Source of the DNA: Bacteroidetes bacterium MedPE-SWsnd-G2
Lineage (GTDB): Bacteria; Bacteroidota; Bacteroidia; Flavobacteriales; Flavobacteriaceae
DNA: 64,000 bases
Reading direction: 5' to 3'
Assembly (NCBI GenBank): GCA_001874335.1
Contig: MPDE01000001.1
Span: forward strand, 186,001-250,000
The position numbers were made by a program, and so were the translations under genes. Under the pieces are notes generated by a model. It was not told where the DNA came from and did not search any database. It saw only the letters and a list, made by a program, of their open reading frames with translations. Below are positions 19,418 to 28,110 of this stretch, piece by piece (the first letter of the stretch is position 1; the number at the start of each line of letters is the position of its first letter).

Positions 19418-20070
19418 ACGTCATCAAAAAGTTGTCTATCTATGGCATACAACACCAGTCCTGCTACGTTTTTACTACCTGTTTTATCCAACAAATTTCT
19501 TTTATGAGCATCAACGGTTCTAACACTAATGAATAAAATTTCGGCTATTTCTTTATTAGAGTTTTCTTTCAAAATTAAATGTAAAACCTCTTTTTCTCGC
19601 TCTGTCAAAGGCATTTCTGAAGCTACTTTAGAGGTTGTAGGTTTCACTTTTCTAATATTATTAATGATAACATTAGTCACTTCTGGAGAATAATAGGTAC
19701 CGCCATTATACACATTTTTAATCCCCATTATTAATTCTTCTTCGCTACAATTTTTCAGCAAATATCCGAGTGCACCTTCCGCCAACATTTCTTTTATATG
19801 TTGACTTTCTCCCATCATAGTCAATGCCATAACTTTAATTTCGGGATGTGACAGCTTTAATGCTTTTGTAAGCTCAAGACCATCCATAACTGGCATATTT
19901 AAATCGGTTATGACAATATCCGGATACGTTTCTTCTAATTGATCCAGACATTCTTTTCCATTCTCGGCTTCCCCAACTATATCTATTTCTTCATAATCAT
20001 TTAAAAATAATTTAAGACCTTCTCTAATCATTTTGTGGTCATCCACTAAAAAGAGTTTTATTCTACTCAT
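19414..20070 (-). CDS. LuxR/NarL-family response regulator
   Basis: The protein has 218 residues. The receiver domain (about 1-120) keeps the acidic pair DD near residue 10, phospho-acceptor Asp56 (DIVITDLNMP) and the late Lys (YLLKNCSEEE). The C-terminal LuxR helix-turn-helix is intact (PLTEREKEVLHLI ... SNKEIAEILFISVRTVDAHKRNL). Its start overlaps the end of the adjacent histidine-kinase gene. It is the best local candidate to bind the TAGG-N7-CCTA operators, which is inference from proximity and from the inverted-repeat form of the site. Confidence 0.93.
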   Translation of the reverse strand: MSRIKLFLVDDHKMIREGLKLFLNDYEEIDIVGEAENGKECLDQLEETYPDIVITDLNMPVMDGLELTKALKLSHPEIKVMALTMMGESQHIKEMLAEGALGYLLKNCSEEELIMGIKNVYNGGTYYSPEVTNVIINNIRKVKPTTSKVASEMPLTEREKEVLHLILKENSNKEIAEILFISVRTVDAHKRNLLDKTGSKNVAGLVLYAIDRQLFDDV

Positions 20071-21080
20071 TGTAAAGACATTTTATTTATTTCTACTAGA
20101 AGAGATGTTCCTCTTCCTGGTTGACTGTTAATTTCTAAAAAACCATCAATGGCATCTAGCCTGTTTTGCATGCTTTTAAAGCCCATCCCATTTCCTTCTC
20201 TCTGCATTTCATCAATTTCAAAACCAATGCCGTTATCCTCGATGGTTAACATGTAAATATCGTTGTAATTTCTAAGCTGTACATCGACCTTAGATGCCTT
20301 AGCATATTTTACAATATTGTTAATTGCTTCTTGCAATATACGGTATAATGTAATTTCAATTTGTTGATTCTCCAACTTTTACACATCAAAATTGTGGTAA
20401 AAATTGTATTTCGTAGTTTCTGACGCTTTATCCATTTCCACGATCAAATTATCAAAAGCTGGAATAATCCCAAAATCAACAATTGCCTTAGGCATTAATG
20501 TATGAGCGACCACACGACTTTCAGTTATAGAGGATTGTAAATATTTCCAACCGGTTTCAAATTTCTCTTGGGCTTTACCTTTAAAATTAAACAATTCTTT
20601 TCTGAAGGATTGGAAATTTAATGAGGCTATAGTTAATGTTTGCTGCAAGCCGTCATGTATTTCTTTTGATATTCTGCTACGCTTGGTATCTTCTGTTTTT
20701 AAAACTGCCTCTAATAGCTCTTGAGTCTTTCTCTTTTCACTTGTTATGTTGGTATGTGTACCAACAATCCTAATTGGCAAACCAGTTTCATCTCGCTCAA
20801 CAACCTTTCCCTTAACAAAAATCCAAATAGTATCTCCAGATTTAGCTGTCATTCTATACTCATCTAAAAGCTGATTATCATCAGCCGTAACACTTAAATG
20901 GTCGTGTTTTGACCTGTGATAACTAATCTTATCGTGGTCTGCAATGCATGAATACAAGCCATCTCTACTTTCTTCAAACTCATAAGGTTCATAACCCAAC
21001 ATGTTATATATTGAAGGACTTTCGGACCATGAAAGTATTATGAAATGGAAAATAATTGTAGAATAATTACTTACATACAA
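20067..21080 (-). pseudogene. PAS-containing histidine kinase (HisKA_3 type), interrupted
   Basis: The frame encodes a PAS domain (YNMLGYEPYEF ... TNITSEKRK), a HisKA_3 dimerisation helix with the phospho-histidine EIHDGLQQTL, and an HATPase domain (EAINNIVKYAKAS, DNGIGF, GMGFKSMQNR). A single in-frame TAA at 20379-20381 separates the HisKA_3 part (233 codons) from the HATPase part (102 codons); no frameshift is needed to join them. The frame also has no ATG before the PAS core, only a TTG at 21080, so the N-terminus looks lost. The products could not autophosphorylate unless the stop is read through or reassembled. Confidence 0.82.
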
Positions 21081-21139
21081 TTTTAATATTTTTCTTACGT
21101 TCTTAAAGAAATTTCAACCCTTAAAACCCCACCTTTTTC

Positions 21140-22498
21140 ATGAAAAACTTAAAAACTAATATCTTTTTCAAGATTAGTATAATTATCGTTTTAATCCTTT
21201 TACTTATGATTCCAACCTCAATGGTAAAGGACTTAATCCATGAACGGGAAGACGTGCAACTTAATGCTATTAGTGAGGTTAGCTCTAAATGGGGTAACGG
21301 ACAAACACTTACAGGCCCATATATTGACATCCCATTTGATCGTTACATCAAACGATTCAATAAAAAAGACTCTATAAATGAGATTGTTAAAATTAAGGAG
21401 CATTTGTACGTATTACCAGAACAACTTAATATTACTGGACAAATTGCGCCCGAAAAACGGTATAGAGGCATCTATGAAGTAGTGGTTTACGAATCTGATT
21501 TTAATATTTCTGGTTCGTTTAACCCAATTGACTACAAGCAATTTGACATTAAAAAAGAAAATATTCATTTCAACAAAGCCACTTTAAACCTTGGTATATC
21601 AGATTTAAAAGGAATTGAACAACAAATAAATTTAAATTGGAGCAATGCACAAATTCCTTTCGATTCTGGCACAAGTACTAATGAAATAACTTCAACCGGA
21701 ATTAGAGCAAGATTAGGTGAACACCTTAAAGACTCAACAGCATTTAATTTTAATTTGGATTTAAATTTAAAAGGGAGTCAAAATATTAATTTCATTCCAG
21801 TAGGTAAGACTACAGACGTAAACCTAACATCAAACTGGAATACCCCTAGTTTCACCGGAACCTATTTACCTGACAGTCGCAAGGTTGATGAAAACGGATT
21901 CACTGCACATTGGAATATTTTACATTTAAACAGAAATTACCCCCAAACATGGATTAACAGTAGACACCGAGTTTATGAAAGTTCTTTTGGTACCGATTTA
22001 CTATTACCTGTAGACAATTATAAAAAATCATACCGCGTAGCCAGATATGCCAGTTTGTTTTTGGTACTTACATTTATGGTTTTCTTTTTTGTCGAAGTGC
22101 TTAACAAGGTTTTTATTCATCCTATTCAATACTTATTAGTAGGTATTGCTTTGGTGGTTTTTTACACTTTACTTTTGTCTTTTAGCGAGCACATTCCTTT
22201 TAATTGGGCATACGCCGTATCTGCAATTCTAACCCTTGGCCTAATCTCTGCTTATACTACTGCAATTCTAAAATCAAAACCTTTAGGTTTAATGATTTTT
22301 GGAATACTATCAATTATGTATAGCTTTATTTTCACCATTATTCAAATGGAAGATTACGCACTATTAATTGGTAGTATTGGTGTATTTACAATTCTATGCC
22401 TGGTCATGTATTACTCCAGAAAAATAGATTGGTATGCTTTAAAAATGGGAGACAACAAGCAAACCACACAACAAACAGAAACATCAGAAAACTCATAA
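21140..22498 (+). CDS. creD: CreD-family inner-membrane protein
   Basis: The protein has 452 residues. An N-terminal helix (about 8-26) with IPTSMVKDLIHERE, a large extracytoplasmic domain (about 30-300; SSKWGNGQTLTGPYIDIP, SSFGTDLLLPVDNYKKSYR), and then five or six membrane helices (about 308-430; VEVLNKVFIHPIQYLLVG) match CreD. In enterobacteria CreD is a target of CreBC and affects envelope integrity and beta-lactam response. Here it is divergent from the broken kinase gene. A clear terminator follows. Confidence 0.9.
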   Translation: MKNLKTNIFFKISIIIVLILLLMIPTSMVKDLIHEREDVQLNAISEVSSKWGNGQTLTGPYIDIPFDRYIKRFNKKDSINEIVKIKEHLYVLPEQLNITGQIAPEKRYRGIYEVVVYESDFNISGSFNPIDYKQFDIKKENIHFNKATLNLGISDLKGIEQQINLNWSNAQIPFDSGTSTNEITSTGIRARLGEHLKDSTAFNFNLDLNLKGSQNINFIPVGKTTDVNLTSNWNTPSFTGTYLPDSRKVDENGFTAHWNILHLNRNYPQTWINSRHRVYESSFGTDLLLPVDNYKKSYRVARYASLFLVLTFMVFFFVEVLNKVFIHPIQYLLVGIALVVFYTLLLSFSEHIPFNWAYAVSAILTLGLISAYTTAILKSKPLGLMIFGILSIMYSFIFTIIQMEDYALLIGSIGVFTILCLVMYYSRKIDWYALKMGDNKQTTQQTETSENS

Positions 22499-22556
22499 AT
22501 AAGCTTCAAAATTTATACTGCTAAAATATTGTAGTATTAATCTGTAACATTTATAA

Positions 22557-22588
22557 TAAAAGGTATACTTATAGGGTATACCTTTTAT
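22557..22588 (+). terminator. creD intrinsic terminator
   Basis: AAAAGGTATAC pairs with GTATACCTTTT around a 6-7 base loop, about 60 bases after the creD stop. Confidence 0.85.
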
Positions 22589-22591
22589 ATT

Positions 22592-22729
22592 ATGGAACAC
22601 TTTTCTTCATATCATCACAATTGCATCAAGCAAAGAGCTGTCCATAACGGTTTAACTGCATTTATTGCTGTAAAACCTTCATTTAAGTCGGTGTTGTTGG
22701 CACGTATGTCAATGACATTTAAAGACTAA
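22592..22729 (+). CDS. Possible 45-residue ORF in the creD downstream spacer
   Basis: An ATG-to-TAA frame of 46 codons (MEHFSSYHHNCIKQ ... RMSMTFKD) fills part of the 311-base gap 22499-22809. It begins only a few bases after the creD terminator, leaving little room for a promoter, and shows no recognised domain. A perfect 7-bp hairpin (AGGTCTT/AAGACCT) lies at 22756-22774. The gap may simply be noncoding. Confidence 0.2.
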   Translation: MEHFSSYHHNCIKQRAVHNGLTAFIAVKPSFKSVLLARMSMTFKD

Positions 22730-22809
22730 CCTCCTTTATTCTTCGGTAATTAAACAGGTCTTTTTGCAAGACCTAAACCACTATTTCTAATTTTTTAAAT
22801 CCATGAAGT

Positions 22810-23073
22810 ATGAACGGATCATATGCTCAATTTAAGGCAAGCCAGCAGCGCAACAATGAGCGTCGCGCTAAGAATACAAATAAATTCAATTCTGTTGTAG
22901 AATCTACTAAAAGAACACCTACGGAATACAATTTCGCTAATCCTTCTTTAGTAGAATTACGAAAGATTCAGCAGAACATTCAAAAGAAAAAACGAAAAGA
23001 ACATATTCGAGACACCATCATTTTTTGGGTGATCATGCTAACCATTGTCCTAATCGTTAACCAATATATCTAA
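22810..23073 (+). CDS. Small single-pass membrane protein
   Basis: The protein has 87 residues. The first 65 residues are polar, rich in Gln, Asn and Arg/Lys. A single helix (about 67-86, TIIFWVIMLTIVLIVNQY) ends the protein, making it a tail-anchored type with the N-terminus in the cytoplasm. It is followed after 5 bases by the next gene, likely one operon. No known family recognised. Confidence 0.65.
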   Translation: MNGSYAQFKASQQRNNERRAKNTNKFNSVVESTKRTPTEYNFANPSLVELRKIQQNIQKKKRKEHIRDTIIFWVIMLTIVLIVNQYI

Positions 23074-23078
23074 TCACT

Positions 23079-23525
23079 ATGACATATATATTTAAAATAA
23101 TAACTCGCTTTTGGTATTTCAATTTACCACAACCAATTTTATACTACGGACTAACCAATTTCAATTCTGAAGTATTAGAAATTCTAAGTAAAAAAGGTCA
23201 TTTTAAAACTCGACTATTTATTTCTGAACACCTCCATATTTTAAATCCGTTTCAACAAATTTCCATTTCAAATCTTTTGCTACAGGATCCCATTGAGCGT
23301 ATTTCACAAAATGCAATTCGTTTTATAAACAGTACTCAATTAGACGCTTTAACCGCTATTTCAACTAATAAAGCTATGTTTTGGGAAGCAAAACGGTTAA
23401 AACAAATACAAATAAAAAAAGAGGCATTGAAGTTTGATAGAAGAGGAAAATCGTTTAAACGAAAATTTGGTGATGGCGAAAGCTTCAAACTTGTAAAAAA
23501 ATCCCTAAACAAACCGATCAGGTAA
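23079..23525 (+). CDS. Conserved protein of unknown function
   Basis: The protein has 148 residues, predominantly helical, and resembles short HEAT-like repeats (EVLEILSKKGHFKTRLFI, IERISQNAIRFINSTQ). The C-terminal 35 residues are strongly basic (KRLKQIQIKKEALKFDRRGK), which could contact nucleic acid or membrane. No signal peptide or confident helix for membrane insertion is seen. It probably forms an operon with the small membrane protein before it and the phosphoesterase after it. Confidence 0.6.
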   Translation: MTYIFKIITRFWYFNLPQPILYYGLTNFNSEVLEILSKKGHFKTRLFISEHLHILNPFQQISISNLLLQDPIERISQNAIRFINSTQLDALTAISTNKAMFWEAKRLKQIQIKKEALKFDRRGKSFKRKFGDGESFKLVKKSLNKPIR

Positions 23526-23572
23526 ATTAAAATAATAGAGATAGGCCATCGTTATTTATAAAACCTTGCACA

Positions 23573-24418
23573 ATGAAACGAAGACATTTTTTAAAAGGCG
23601 CATCCAGTATTTTAGCTTTAACAAGTATCACGGGCTTATATGCCTGGCAAATCGAACCCTTCTGGATTGAATTTGTAAATGTGCCTATGCCGCTTTTAAA
23701 CCTTCCCGAAAAATTGAAAGGTAAAACACTAATGCAAATAAGCGACATTCATGTTGGCAACAGGTTTGACCCCGATTTTTTAATTAAGGCTTTTCAGGAA
23801 GCCCAGGCACTTAATCCTGACATTGTGGTATATACTGGCGATTTTGTTAGCTATGAAAACAAAGAACAATTGCAACAATTAAAACATGTAATGTCACATG
23901 CGGTAAAAGGTAAGCTCGCAAGCTTAGCTATTTTGGGAAACCACGATTATGGAAAAAACTGGGCAGAACCCGAGATTGCAAATGCCATTCAAGATATTTT
24001 ACAAATTGAGGGCATTACCACCTTAAGAAATGAATCTCAAAATATTGATGGTCTTAATATTATTGGGATAGATGATTATTGGGGCACCAATTTTAATCCC
24101 CAAAAAGCATTGAAGTATTTCAATCCAAAAGAAGCCAATCTTGTTTTATGTCATAATCCAGATGTTTGCGATTTAAATGTTTGGGGCGAGTATAACAGTT
24201 GGATCCTTTCTGGACATACCCATGGCGGACAGTGTAAACCTCCGTTTTTACCACCGCCAGTTTTACCTGTCGTAAACAAAGCCTATACCGCAGGAACCTT
24301 TAGCTTAAGCAACACTAGAACATTGTATATAAATCGAGCTTTAGGGACCTTATGGCAATTAAGATTTAATGTTAGGCCAGAAATTACGGTGTTTAAATTG
24401 ACATCTGTTTTATCATAG
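23573..24418 (+). CDS. Membrane-anchored metallophosphoesterase
   Basis: The protein has 281 residues. An N-terminal Arg-rich signal/anchor (MKRRHFLKGASSILAL) is Tat-like but has one weak twin-arginine match. The calcineurin-type metal-binding blocks are all present: QISDIHVG near residue 57, YTGDFVS near 88, LGNHDYG near 123, and SGHTHGGQ near 215. It belongs to the YkuE/UDP-diacylglucosamine-hydrolase-like branch, which acts on phosphoesters at the membrane. Its stop codon overlaps the first operator of the next gene's promoter. Confidence 0.9.
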   Translation: MKRRHFLKGASSILALTSITGLYAWQIEPFWIEFVNVPMPLLNLPEKLKGKTLMQISDIHVGNRFDPDFLIKAFQEAQALNPDIVVYTGDFVSYENKEQLQQLKHVMSHAVKGKLASLAILGNHDYGKNWAEPEIANAIQDILQIEGITTLRNESQNIDGLNIIGIDDYWGTNFNPQKALKYFNPKEANLVLCHNPDVCDLNVWGEYNSWILSGHTHGGQCKPPFLPPPVLPVVNKAYTAGTFSLSNTRTLYINRALGTLWQLRFNVRPEITVFKLTSVLS

Positions 24419-24486
24419 GTACTTTACCTAAAATATGTAATTACGCATATATCTAATCTTCAATTTGGTAAAGGCAAATACATTTG
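24416..24486 (+). promoter_or_regulatory. Paired-operator promoter of the 154-residue secreted protein gene
   Basis: TAGGTACTTTACCTA (24416-24430) is followed by a second half-conserved site (TTACGCATATATCTAAT, 24441-24457) and by TACATTTG (24479-24486), an exact TAnnTTTG match. TTTG begins 67 bases after the first TAGG, identical to the CsbD-like promoters. Confidence 0.75.
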
Positions 24487-24516
24487 TACTAACAAACAAA
24501 TCAAAATCAAAACCCG

Positions 24517-24981
24517 ATGAAAAAATTAGTACTTGCATTAATAGTTGCAATTTCGTTTAGTAGCATTTCAAATGCACAATCATTTGTAGAAGAAGTAGAT
24601 TTCTTCCAATCGGTATTTGGAATGGAGAAAAAAGCCATAATCCAAAACTATTTAAACGTTGACACAAACAGTGAATTTTGGGACATCTATAACGACTATG
24701 AAGCCCAACGAAAAGAGTTAGGCCAAGAACGCTTAGAGTTGTTAGTAAATTATGCAAACACTTTAGCATCTTACAATGATGACAAAGCAGATTTCTTAAT
24801 TAAACACAACAATAAGCTAAGTAAAAAATTAGATAAACTAATTTATAAATATTACAAGCGAGTAAAGCGCACAAACGGCTCAAAATTGGCTTCTCAATTT
24901 TATCAAGCTGAACATTTTTTCTTAGGAGAAATTAGATCTGCAGCGTTTTCAACATTGCCAATTATTGGAGAATTTAATTAA
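24517..24981 (+). CDS. Secreted helical protein of unknown function
   Basis: The protein has 154 residues. A clear signal peptide (MKKLVLALIVAISFSSISNA) ends before QSFVEEV. The mature part is helical and charged, similar in look to periplasmic 'sensor of ECF-25'-type helical proteins (FWDIYNDYEAQRKELGQERLELL), but I cannot name a family. It stands behind a paired-operator promoter and so probably belongs to the same stress regulon as the CsbD-like genes downstream. Confidence 0.7.
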   Translation: MKKLVLALIVAISFSSISNAQSFVEEVDFFQSVFGMEKKAIIQNYLNVDTNSEFWDIYNDYEAQRKELGQERLELLVNYANTLASYNDDKADFLIKHNNKLSKKLDKLIYKYYKRVKRTNGSKLASQFYQAEHFFLGEIRSAAFSTLPIIGEFN

Positions 24982-25105
24982 TCCTTTAAAAGGGATTAAT
25001 TTTCTAAATAAATATTTGATTATTTATTAAAAATTTATGAATTTACAGATTGATTTTAATCGTAAAAGTCTGAAATTTGCATAGTTAAACATAATATAAC
25101 AAGTT

Positions 25106-25489
25106 ATGAGTACAATTAAATTATCTGAAGACATAAACCAAAGTAAAGCAGACGCAAGAGTGTGGTGGGGTAAAATAACAGGAAATGCCTATGCCGATTT
25201 TGAAGGCAATAAGGATAGATTTATAGGCTACCTTCAAAACCAAAGAGGCTTACTTTATGAAGATGCTAAAAACGAAGTTTTACGCTTTGAAAATGCAAGA
25301 CAAGTGATTAAATCTAAGTCGGAAGATATAAAGTCGGAAGTAAAACAAAAATGGTCTAAATTAACTACTGAAGAAGTTGATGCTTTATCAAATAATCTTC
25401 GTGATTTCTCTAAATCTGTTCAACAGAAATATTACAATACACAAGAAGAAGCAAATTATCAAATAAAGACCTTTTTAAGTCAATTTTAA
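25106..25489 (+). CDS. CsbD-like tandem-module protein (copy 1)
   Basis: The protein has 127 residues. Two CsbD-like halves are seen: residues 1-60 (ARVWWGKITGNAYADFEGNK) and 75-127 (VKQKWSKLTTEEVDALSNNL, then YNTQEEANYQIKTFLSQF). CsbD proteins are small hydrophilic general-stress proteins of unknown mechanism; the usual form has one module. This is the most divergent copy of the set, and it alone lacks the paired operators, having only a weak TTTG element (AAATTTGCA) about 35 bases before the start. A strong terminator follows. Confidence 0.78.
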   Translation: MSTIKLSEDINQSKADARVWWGKITGNAYADFEGNKDRFIGYLQNQRGLLYEDAKNEVLRFENARQVIKSKSEDIKSEVKQKWSKLTTEEVDALSNNLRDFSKSVQQKYYNTQEEANYQIKTFLSQF

Positions 25490-25510
25490 ATAACAGAAAC
25501 TAAATATAAA

Positions 25511-25545
25511 AACCGCCGATTAGCATCAAGTTAATCGGCGGTTTT
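25511..25545 (+). terminator. Intrinsic terminator after CsbD-like copy 1
   Basis: A 12-bp near-perfect stem (AACCGCCGATTA with TTAATCGGCGGTT) is followed by T-rich sequence, 22 bases after the stop. Confidence 0.9.
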
Positions 25546-25563
25546 TCGTTTTAATTAAAAGAT

Positions 25564-25634
25564 TAGGCAAAACACCTAAACCATTTTTTTAGGTAATCTC
25601 CTAAGAGTCAAAACCCTAAATCTAATCATCTTTG
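25564..25634 (+). promoter_or_regulatory. Paired-operator promoter of the 89-residue gene
   Basis: TAGGCAAAACACCTA at 25564-25578, TAGGTAATCTCCTAAG starting 25590, and CATCTTTG ending 25634. The spacing is 26 bases between operators and 41 bases to TTTG. Confidence 0.75.
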
Positions 25635-25676
25635 TAATGTAAATAAACAACAACACATTTCATAAACACTTATAAC

Positions 25677-25946
25677 ATGAACTCATTACAATTACAAGGG
25701 AAATTAAACATTGCTAAAGGAAACGCTCAAATTTTTTATGGTAACTCTACCAACGATGTATTTGCTCAATTAAACGGCTACAACAATAAAATTATTGGAC
25801 TGTGCCAGTTTCAACAAGGCTTAAACAAAGACAAGCGTAAAGATAAAATTGAAGCTATTGATGACGCTTTAATGGACTATTACGGAAGAATAGAATCATT
25901 AAATAACAATGTTAGAGATAATTTTGGAAGAGCATTTAGTCTATAA
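25677..25946 (+). CDS. Short CsbD-related protein
   Basis: The protein has 89 residues. Its first 55 residues align with the N-terminal module of the larger paralogues (LQGKLNIAKGNAQIFYGN against ITGKVNQLKGNAKIWWGK, then FAQLNGYNNKIIGLCQFQQGL). The second module is missing and replaced by a divergent helix (YYGRIESLNNNVRDNFG). It keeps the paired-operator promoter and its own terminator, so it appears to be a functional shortened member rather than a remnant. Confidence 0.65.
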   Translation: MNSLQLQGKLNIAKGNAQIFYGNSTNDVFAQLNGYNNKIIGLCQFQQGLNKDKRKDKIEAIDDALMDYYGRIESLNNNVRDNFGRAFSL

Positions 25947-26021
25947 TAAAATAGAAAGACATAAAACCAACTACATGTAGAAGAATTTCATAGTGAATAG
26001 TTGATTAATTGGTTTGTAAAA

Positions 26022-26049
26022 TCGGCCTTGAGTATTCAAGGTCGTTTTT
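26022..26049 (+). terminator. Intrinsic terminator after the 89-residue gene
   Basis: CGGCCTTGA pairs with TCAAGGTCG around a 4-base loop and is followed by TTTTTT. Confidence 0.88.
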
Positions 26050-26112
26050 TATTTACACGCTACACACTGAATTACAATATTTTAAATACTTTTATATAAA
26101 TACGACTACAAA

Positions 26113-27546
26113 ATGATTTCAACCGTTAAACAACTTTTATCCTTATTTTTAATTGCTGTTTTATTTGTACAGCAGTCCTTTGCCCAAAACGTTAGTTTAG
26201 ATGAGAGCATGGGTGCTGAAAATGCGAAACAAGTAGAACAACAAATGGGAATTTACCCAAATCCAGAACTCACAAAATATATCACTGAGGTCGGTAATAA
26301 ATTGGTAAGTGAATTAGAAAAACCATTGTTTCAATACCAATTTCATTTGGTATATGACAGCTCCCCAAATGCATTTGCCTTACCTGGGGGTTACCTTTAT
26401 GTCACTACTGGCCTATTACCAATTTTGCAAAATGAAGCCGAATTAGCCTGTATTCTAGGCCATGAAATTATCCATTCTAACAATAGGCATTCAGTTAGGC
26501 AGTTAAAAAAGAGTATCCTTCCAAAACTATTAGAAATACCAGGAAACCTAATTGGAATAGTCAACCAAGATTTAGGGAATCTTTTTAATATGCCAATTGC
26601 CACCTCAAACGAATTACTATTTGCATCATACGGTCGTAAATTTGAAACCGAAGCCGATAAAGAAGGTATTTTACTTGCTGCTCGAGCAGGTTATGATCCC
26701 AACTATATGACAACAGCTCTAAATAGATTATCCAAATCTATTGAAGTTGCTTCGGGTAACGAAGAAAAGAAAAGCTATTTTAGTGATCATCCCTACACAC
26801 CAGATCGTGTAAAAAATATTGAAAAAAATATTTCAAAATACAATTGGGGACCAAAACCTCCTATTACATCTGATTTCTTCAGTAAAATAGATGGAGCCTA
26901 TTTTGGAGATAATCCTAAAACGGGATTCATTGAAGGCTCTAATTACTTTAACACAAATCATGAGTATTCAATTCAGTTTCCTAAAAATTGGATATTAGAT
27001 AAGGACATAGAAGGTATTAAGGCTTTTCAACCAGATCAAAAGGCTGCTATGTATATGGTAATAGAAACCGAATTCACCTCAGCAACAAATGCAGGACAAA
27101 CACTTGTATCACAACTAAAACCTGAGTATAAAGCCAAATTGGTAGACCAAGGAAGTTACCAAACAAAATATGGACAGGCGTATCAACTTACCTTTAAAGC
27201 AACTTCTGAAGGCAAACCAGTAGAAGCTCATCTTGTTTGGCAGCCAATGAATGGTAAACTCTTTAAAATTTTAAGTTTTGGCTACGCCGGATATATAGAC
27301 ACCTATAAATCTACTATTTCAAGTTTAGGACCATTAACTTCAAAACAAAAAACAAATTTAAAAATCAAACAGGTTAAAATTGTGAACGCCCGAGATAACG
27401 AATCATTAGAAGCTCTTTGCAAACGATATAACTGTGCGTTTAGCACTAAACTAATAGCAACTTTAAACGATTTAGATCCAACTAAGCCCTTAAAAGAAGG
27501 TATTTCTATAAAACTGATAGTAAACGCATTATACAACCAACCTTAA
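26113..27546 (+). CDS. M48-family metallopeptidase with C-terminal LysM-like domain
   Basis: The protein has 477 residues. A signal peptide (about 1-25) is followed by an M48 domain with the zinc motif HEIIH at residues 117-121 and the downstream Glu ligand in FETEADKEGI. It resembles BepA/YfgC-like periplasmic proteases that handle misfolded outer-membrane proteins. A central domain of about 130 residues (YSIQFPKNWILD) and a C-terminal LysM-like segment (ARDNESLEALCKRYN) follow. No paired operator was found in front of it, unlike its neighbours. Confidence 0.88.
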   Translation: MISTVKQLLSLFLIAVLFVQQSFAQNVSLDESMGAENAKQVEQQMGIYPNPELTKYITEVGNKLVSELEKPLFQYQFHLVYDSSPNAFALPGGYLYVTTGLLPILQNEAELACILGHEIIHSNNRHSVRQLKKSILPKLLEIPGNLIGIVNQDLGNLFNMPIATSNELLFASYGRKFETEADKEGILLAARAGYDPNYMTTALNRLSKSIEVASGNEEKKSYFSDHPYTPDRVKNIEKNISKYNWGPKPPITSDFFSKIDGAYFGDNPKTGFIEGSNYFNTNHEYSIQFPKNWILDKDIEGIKAFQPDQKAAMYMVIETEFTSATNAGQTLVSQLKPEYKAKLVDQGSYQTKYGQAYQLTFKATSEGKPVEAHLVWQPMNGKLFKILSFGYAGYIDTYKSTISSLGPLTSKQKTNLKIKQVKIVNARDNESLEALCKRYNCAFSTKLIATLNDLDPTKPLKEGISIKLIVNALYNQP

Positions 27547-27565
27547 ATAACTAAAACCCAGCATC

Positions 27566-27636
27566 TAAGAGATTTGCCTAATCTATCTATTTAGGCATTG
27601 TACTCATAAAAACAAATGTAAATTTCCTCAAATTTG
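27566..27636 (+). promoter_or_regulatory. Paired-operator promoter of the 39-codon ORF
   Basis: TAAGAGATTTGCCTA at 27566-27580, TAGGCATTGTACTCAT starting 27592, and TTTG at 27633-27636, with the same 26- and 41-base spacings as the other members. Confidence 0.72.
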
Positions 27637-27670
27637 TTATGTAATAAAAACATAATAAAACAAAGAAATC

Positions 27671-27790
27671 ATGAGCACAGCAATATATAACCCCCAAATA
27701 TCACCCCAAAATGAAAACATGATATTTTGGATTGGACGAACCAATGAAGAGGCACAATCTATATTCGATTTTGAATCTGAACAAGCATAG
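27671..27790 (+). CDS. 39-residue small protein under the shared promoter
   Basis: The ATG-to-TAG frame encodes 39 residues (MSTAIYNPQISPQNENM ... SIFDFESEQA), acidic at the C-terminus, with no signal peptide or helix for the membrane. It begins 35 bases after the TTTG element of a paired-operator promoter and is followed by a strong terminator, so the transcript of about 235 nt is well delimited. Coding status is supported by its position and length only; no homologue is known to me. Confidence 0.5.
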   Translation: MSTAIYNPQISPQNENMIFWIGRTNEEAQSIFDFESEQA

Positions 27791-27845
27791 ATCCATTCTT
27801 AATATCATTTAAAATCCCTTTTTCCTTAATAGTAAACATATATTC

Positions 27846-27880
27846 AAAAGGTCAGTCTTTAAAAGACTGGCCTTTATTTT
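27846..27880 (+). terminator. Intrinsic terminator after the 39-codon ORF
   Basis: AAAGGTCAGTCTTT pairs with AAGACTGGCCTTT around a short loop, followed by ATTTTTAT. Confidence 0.88.
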
Positions 27881-27899
27881 TATGCCTTATCCCCACCTC

Positions 27900-27970
27900 T
27901 AAGTAAATCACCTATTTATTAAGAATAGGCATTCCGCTAATACACAGAAACTTAAAGTAGCGCATCTTTG
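27900..27970 (+). promoter_or_regulatory. Paired-operator promoter of orphan unit 1
   Basis: TAAGTAAATCACCTA at 27900, TAGGCATTCCGCTAAT at 27926, TTTG at 27967-27970; spacing identical to the gene-bearing members. Confidence 0.75.
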
Positions 27971-27975
27971 TAATG

Positions 27976-28092
27976 TAAAACAAAGCAATCATCTTAAAAT
28001 CATAACATATAAGAAGAAACATAGTTTGAGTTAGTTAGTAAATAAACATTTGGTCTAAAAAGTCAGTCTCCACTAAAGGCTGACTTTTTTTT
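27976..28092 (+). ncRNA. Putative small RNA, unit 1 (start approximate)
   Basis: Between the promoter and a terminator there is no ORF; the only ATG is followed at once by TAA. The terminator stem is GTCAGTCT with AGGCTGAC, containing one G-T wobble, and a run of eight T follows. Predicted length is about 117 nt if transcription starts about 6 bases after TTTG. It is nearly identical to unit 3. Confidence 0.55.
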
Positions 28093-28110
28093 GGGCTTTA
28101 TATCACCTAC

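Noticed and set aside
22592-22729. Small ORF after creD as a certain gene
   Set aside because: The frame is intact but starts a few bases after the creD terminator with no visible promoter, so I list it only at low confidence.
25010-25105. Search for the paired operators before CsbD-like copy 1
   Set aside because: There is a TTTG (AAATTTGCA) but no TAGG site at 41 or 67 bases upstream, so this copy is left out of the regulon.
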